From positions 1 to 64,000 of the forward strand of contig GG697239.1 in assembly GCA_009387755.1 (NCBI GenBank): a DNA stretch of 64,000 bases, read 5' to 3'. The DNA is from Candidatus Micrarchaeum acidiphilum ARMAN-2. Its GTDB lineage: Archaea; Micrarchaeota; Micrarchaeia; Micrarchaeales; Micrarchaeaceae. Positions 61,824 through 64,000 of this stretch are shown one piece after another. Numbering within the stretch: the stretch's first letter is position 1; each line of letters starts with the position of its first letter. The position numbers were made by a program, and so were the translations under genes. Under the pieces are notes generated by a model. It was given only the letters and a program-made list of their open reading frames with translations, was not told where the DNA came from and did not search any database.

Positions 61824-62456
61824 ATGGCCGTGCAGGATAGCACCTATATACAGCGGATCATAGCTCTAGAAGCGCCGCAGAAGGCCTCAAGCGAAGTCGA
61901 CTATTTCATAAAAGCGATATTGAACCACCACGAAAAGAAGGGCTTTTTAAGGAGAATGCTCAGGACAGCAAATTCTATGTTTGCCGACAAAAATTCCCAA
62001 AGCGGAAAATCGAGCATAGCAGAGGAGTACGCCAATGCTATACAGAGGAACTTTGGCAATGAAAGGTACAATGTCGCACTGCATTCTTCAAGTGAGCACA
62101 GAGACATTAACCTGCTCAAAAGCTCTATACTGAATTCAAATTTTGCCGGGGAGTGCAATAAGGAAACAGTTGCGCACTACATAAATGATAACATACCCCT
62201 AATACTCATAGACAAGGATAGACATTTCCTTGTAGCCGGCTACTCAATTTACGGAGGAAGCATGGACAATCTCAAACTTAACCTGATGGCGCCCGGCCTG
62301 CAACAAGGCAAACCTATGTCCTTTTTTGCGACCTATGATTCCATAGTCTCTGAAAGCAGCGTACTAGTCGCGATATCTCAAAAAGAGGCAACCGCTTTCG
62401 GAAGTGACGGAATTGATCTGCTGAAGGGAAGAACGAACATAAGGCCCATAATGTGA
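61824..62456 (+). CDS. Orphan cytosolic protein
   Basis: A 210-residue soluble protein with a helical first half and a strand-rich second half containing IPLILIDKDRHFLVAGYSIYGG (about 128-149; shown here only as landmark, residues 130-148 being the core). No family is recognised. ATG 61824 is preferred to the adjacent TTG 61818. A TATA-like CTTTTAATATGC at about 61783-61794 is about 30 bases upstream, implying a leaderless or short-leader mRNA. It follows the large adhesin gene but has its own promoter. Confidence 0.6.
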   Translation: MAVQDSTYIQRIIALEAPQKASSEVDYFIKAILNHHEKKGFLRRMLRTANSMFADKNSQSGKSSIAEEYANAIQRNFGNERYNVALHSSSEHRDINLLKSSILNSNFAGECNKETVAHYINDNIPLILIDKDRHFLVAGYSIYGGSMDNLKLNLMAPGLQQGKPMSFFATYDSIVSESSVLVAISQKEATAFGSDGIDLLKGRTNIRPIM

Positions 62457-62574
62457 AGAATGAAGAGGCGCCTTGCTCGTTTTGCAAAACATCAAACTAA
62501 GCTTGCAGTATTGCTGATTTTGAAAGCATATAAATATCTGAAAAATACTAACAGTTATTCAACGGTGAAACGTC

Positions 62575-63297
62575 ATGCCATCAATTGTAGTTAAGGTTGA
62601 TCAAAATGAAAACCCTGCAGGAAATATTGCAAGGCCTTCCGAAAGTCAAGGTGAACAAAGCGCCAAACAGAATTCTGTCGGATCAGGCGCAAAGGAGACG
62701 TCAAACGTAAAAAATTCCACAGAAGTTTCAAAGCAGGACAGGGCGACTGCTGTGGAAGAGGAAAGGAACAAACAGCTGCTAAGGCACAGCGACGAAGCCG
62801 AAAATCACAAGAAAAAGCTGTCAAAGACGCTGAGCGCACTCTCACACGAGGCGATGGTAAGCATAACCGCATTCCCGTTGCTCGGCGCAGGATTAATGCT
62901 GGGCAGCGCACTTTTCTTGCCGGCACTAGCAGCTACGGGAGCACTGTTTACCTTTGTCGGCATGGCCTCGGTAGCGTACGGCATATACTCGCACTTCAGC
63001 AAAAGACACAAGATAAAGAAGTTGATAAAAGAAACTGACGAGATACCTGATTCAGAAAAGAAAACGCTGAAGAAGTCAGTAATACGAAACGGCGCAAAGA
63101 GGTTCGGCGGGCACTTTCTGGAATTTGGAGGAGTCGTCGGGACAGGCGCTGCCATAGTCTTGGCAGGCGTGGCGGCAACCCTTACTCTTGGAATAAGCTT
63201 GCTCGGGGGTGCGGTGGTAGTCGGCATAGGCCACGCAATAGCGAAGAACAGCCACAACGGCATAAAGGAAGCCGTAGAAAGCGCGTACAAGCCGTGA
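62575..63297 (+). CDS. Membrane protein with disordered N-terminus, function unknown
   Basis: A 240-residue protein. Residues 1-80 are hydrophilic and low in complexity. Two hydrophobic stretches at about 95-131 and 170-215, each long enough for a helical hairpin, are separated by a basic segment with KKLIKETDEIPDSEKKTLKK. The glycine content of the membrane parts is high (VVGTGAAIVLAGVAATLTLG). No family is recognised. The ATG at 62575 is preceded by GGTGAAACGTC, a good ribosome site, with a TATA-like element (ATATAAATATC) at about 62528-62538. Confidence 0.65.
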   Translation: MPSIVVKVDQNENPAGNIARPSESQGEQSAKQNSVGSGAKETSNVKNSTEVSKQDRATAVEEERNKQLLRHSDEAENHKKKLSKTLSALSHEAMVSITAFPLLGAGLMLGSALFLPALAATGALFTFVGMASVAYGIYSHFSKRHKIKKLIKETDEIPDSEKKTLKKSVIRNGAKRFGGHFLEFGGVVGTGAAIVLAGVAATLTLGISLLGGAVVVGIGHAIAKNSHNGIKEAVESAYKP

Positions 63298-63463
63298 ATA
63301 GCAACTACTCGGATACAAGCGCAGCCTGAGCAGGCTGCAGAACATTGCCAACCTGCATTGCAAAGTTCTATTTTTTCGGCTTCTATTTTATGATTTAATA
63401 CCGCAAAGCAAGTAGTATAGCAATCAATATAAATATTCAGATGCAAGTAAATCTGGTAGTTCT

Positions 63464-64000
63464 ATGGATTACAGTATAATCGGAGGCTCGATGCAGATTC
63501 TAAACATAAACCTGAAAACAGGTGACAAGATTTATGTCGATGGCGGAAAGGTTGCAAGCAGGAGCGAAGACGCGCAGATGAATGCCAAGTGGGCCGGAGG
63601 CGCAGGGTTCCTGAAAGGGATTGAAATGGCATTTGCAGGCACTACCACGTTTTTGCTTGAAGTGACTGGGCAAAGCGACACAAGCACGGTCTCGGTTTCC
63701 GGAGATATTCCTGGAAAAGTCAAGGCTATTGAGCTTAAAGAAGGCGAATCTATCTATGTGGAGCAGATGGCATTCCTTGCTACTAATGACCCGAGCAAAA
63801 TAGACGTGAAAGCATCACTTCGCGGGGCAATGGCAGGCGCAGGACTGTTCCTTGAAAAGTTTAACGGTCCCTGCATGGTTTTTGTGCATGTAGCTGGTGA
63901 CATAATAGAGTACGATCTGCAGGACGGCTATACCATGCTTATAGATCCTGGGCATCTAGCCACATTCAGCGGGAACATGCAGATACATTTCGCTCCAGTC
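63464..64000 (+). CDS. AIM24/TIGR00266-family protein (partial, runs off the window)
   Basis: An open frame of 179 codons from ATG 63464 continues past the last base. The translation shows the all-beta AIM24 (DUF124) pattern, with repeated hydrophobic strands and GGxMQILxIxLxxGDKIYVDGG at the start (landmark residues 8-26) and FLEKFNGPCMVFVHVAGD about 130-147. The family is widespread in bacteria, archaea and mitochondria, and its biochemical role is unclear. A TATA-like AATATAAATATTC (63426-63438) about 26-35 bases upstream supports this start and a leaderless mRNA. Confidence 0.8.
   Translation, partial: MDYSIIGGSMQILNINLKTGDKIYVDGGKVASRSEDAQMNAKWAGGAGFLKGIEMAFAGTTTFLLEVTGQSDTSTVSVSGDIPGKVKAIELKEGESIYVEQMAFLATNDPSKIDVKASLRGAMAGAGLFLEKFNGPCMVFVHVAGDIIEYDLQDGYTMLIDPGHLATFSGNMQIHFAPV

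Overview
The window is archaeal chromosome. The evidence is an archaeal B-family DNA polymerase, Hel308, Topo VI subunit A, membrane-anchored LonB, archaeal LeuRS, geranylgeranylglyceryl phosphate synthase with a geranylgeranyl reductase, TATA boxes 25-32 nt before many start codons, Shine-Dalgarno sites of GGTGA type before others, and tRNA genes with bulge-helix-bulge introns. Class III (QSAxEY) signal peptides, very large cysteine- and sequon-rich surface proteins, tightly packed genes and many orphan membrane proteins resemble published Micrarchaeota/ARMAN-type DPANN genomes. That placement is an inference; no rRNA gene is present to settle it.

Layout. 1-6.6 kb: end of an unknown gene, a sodium:solute symporter, an enoyl-CoA hydratase-like protein, then an overlapping run of ether-lipid genes interleaved with thymidylate kinase and a Nudix hydrolase. 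6.7-9.8 kb: lipoate ligase family protein, a possible 44-aa gene, a beta-CASP ribonuclease and intron-bearing tRNA-Thr. 9.8-21.9 kb: cell-surface block with two prepilin-like proteins, KsgA and a small metallo-hydrolase, then a 2,034-aa glycine-rich surface protein followed by a membrane-anchored J-domain protein. 21.9-25.2 kb: run of an FAD amine oxidase, a TrkA-N protein and two channel-like RCK proteins with non-canonical filters, preceded by a tRNA-Gln with an intron in its D-loop. 25.2-33 kb: orphan proteins, an MDR oxidoreductase, cobalamin adenosyltransferase, tRNA-Val, agmatinase family protein and a PH-like protein. 33-38.3 kb: Hel308 followed by two A24-type prepilin peptidases, a membrane protein and an HTH regulator. 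38.3-48.2 kb: leuS, HAD phosphatase, a surface-protein pair, polB, methionine aminopeptidase and a DsrE-like protein. 48.2-55.6 kb: B12-dependent ribonucleotide reductase, Topo VI A, LonB, methyltransferase. 55.6-64 kb: two glycosyltransferases, a 1,173-aa prepilin-like adhesin, two orphans and a truncated AIM24-family gene.

The genes form several working sets. (i) Surface assembly: three QSAxEY precursors (9850, 10937, 58209), the two peptidases that could process them (35134, 36142) and glycosyltransferases that could decorate their many N-x-S/T sites. (ii) DNA supply and replication: PolB, Hel308, Topo VI A, thymidylate kinase, class II RNR, and the adenosyltransferase able to make its AdoCbl cofactor. 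(iii) Ether lipid synthesis. (iv) A nucleotide-sensing channel-like module. The least conventional regions are the glycine-rich surface protein/J-domain pair, the altered-filter RCK cluster, the tandem prepilin peptidases and the D-loop intron.
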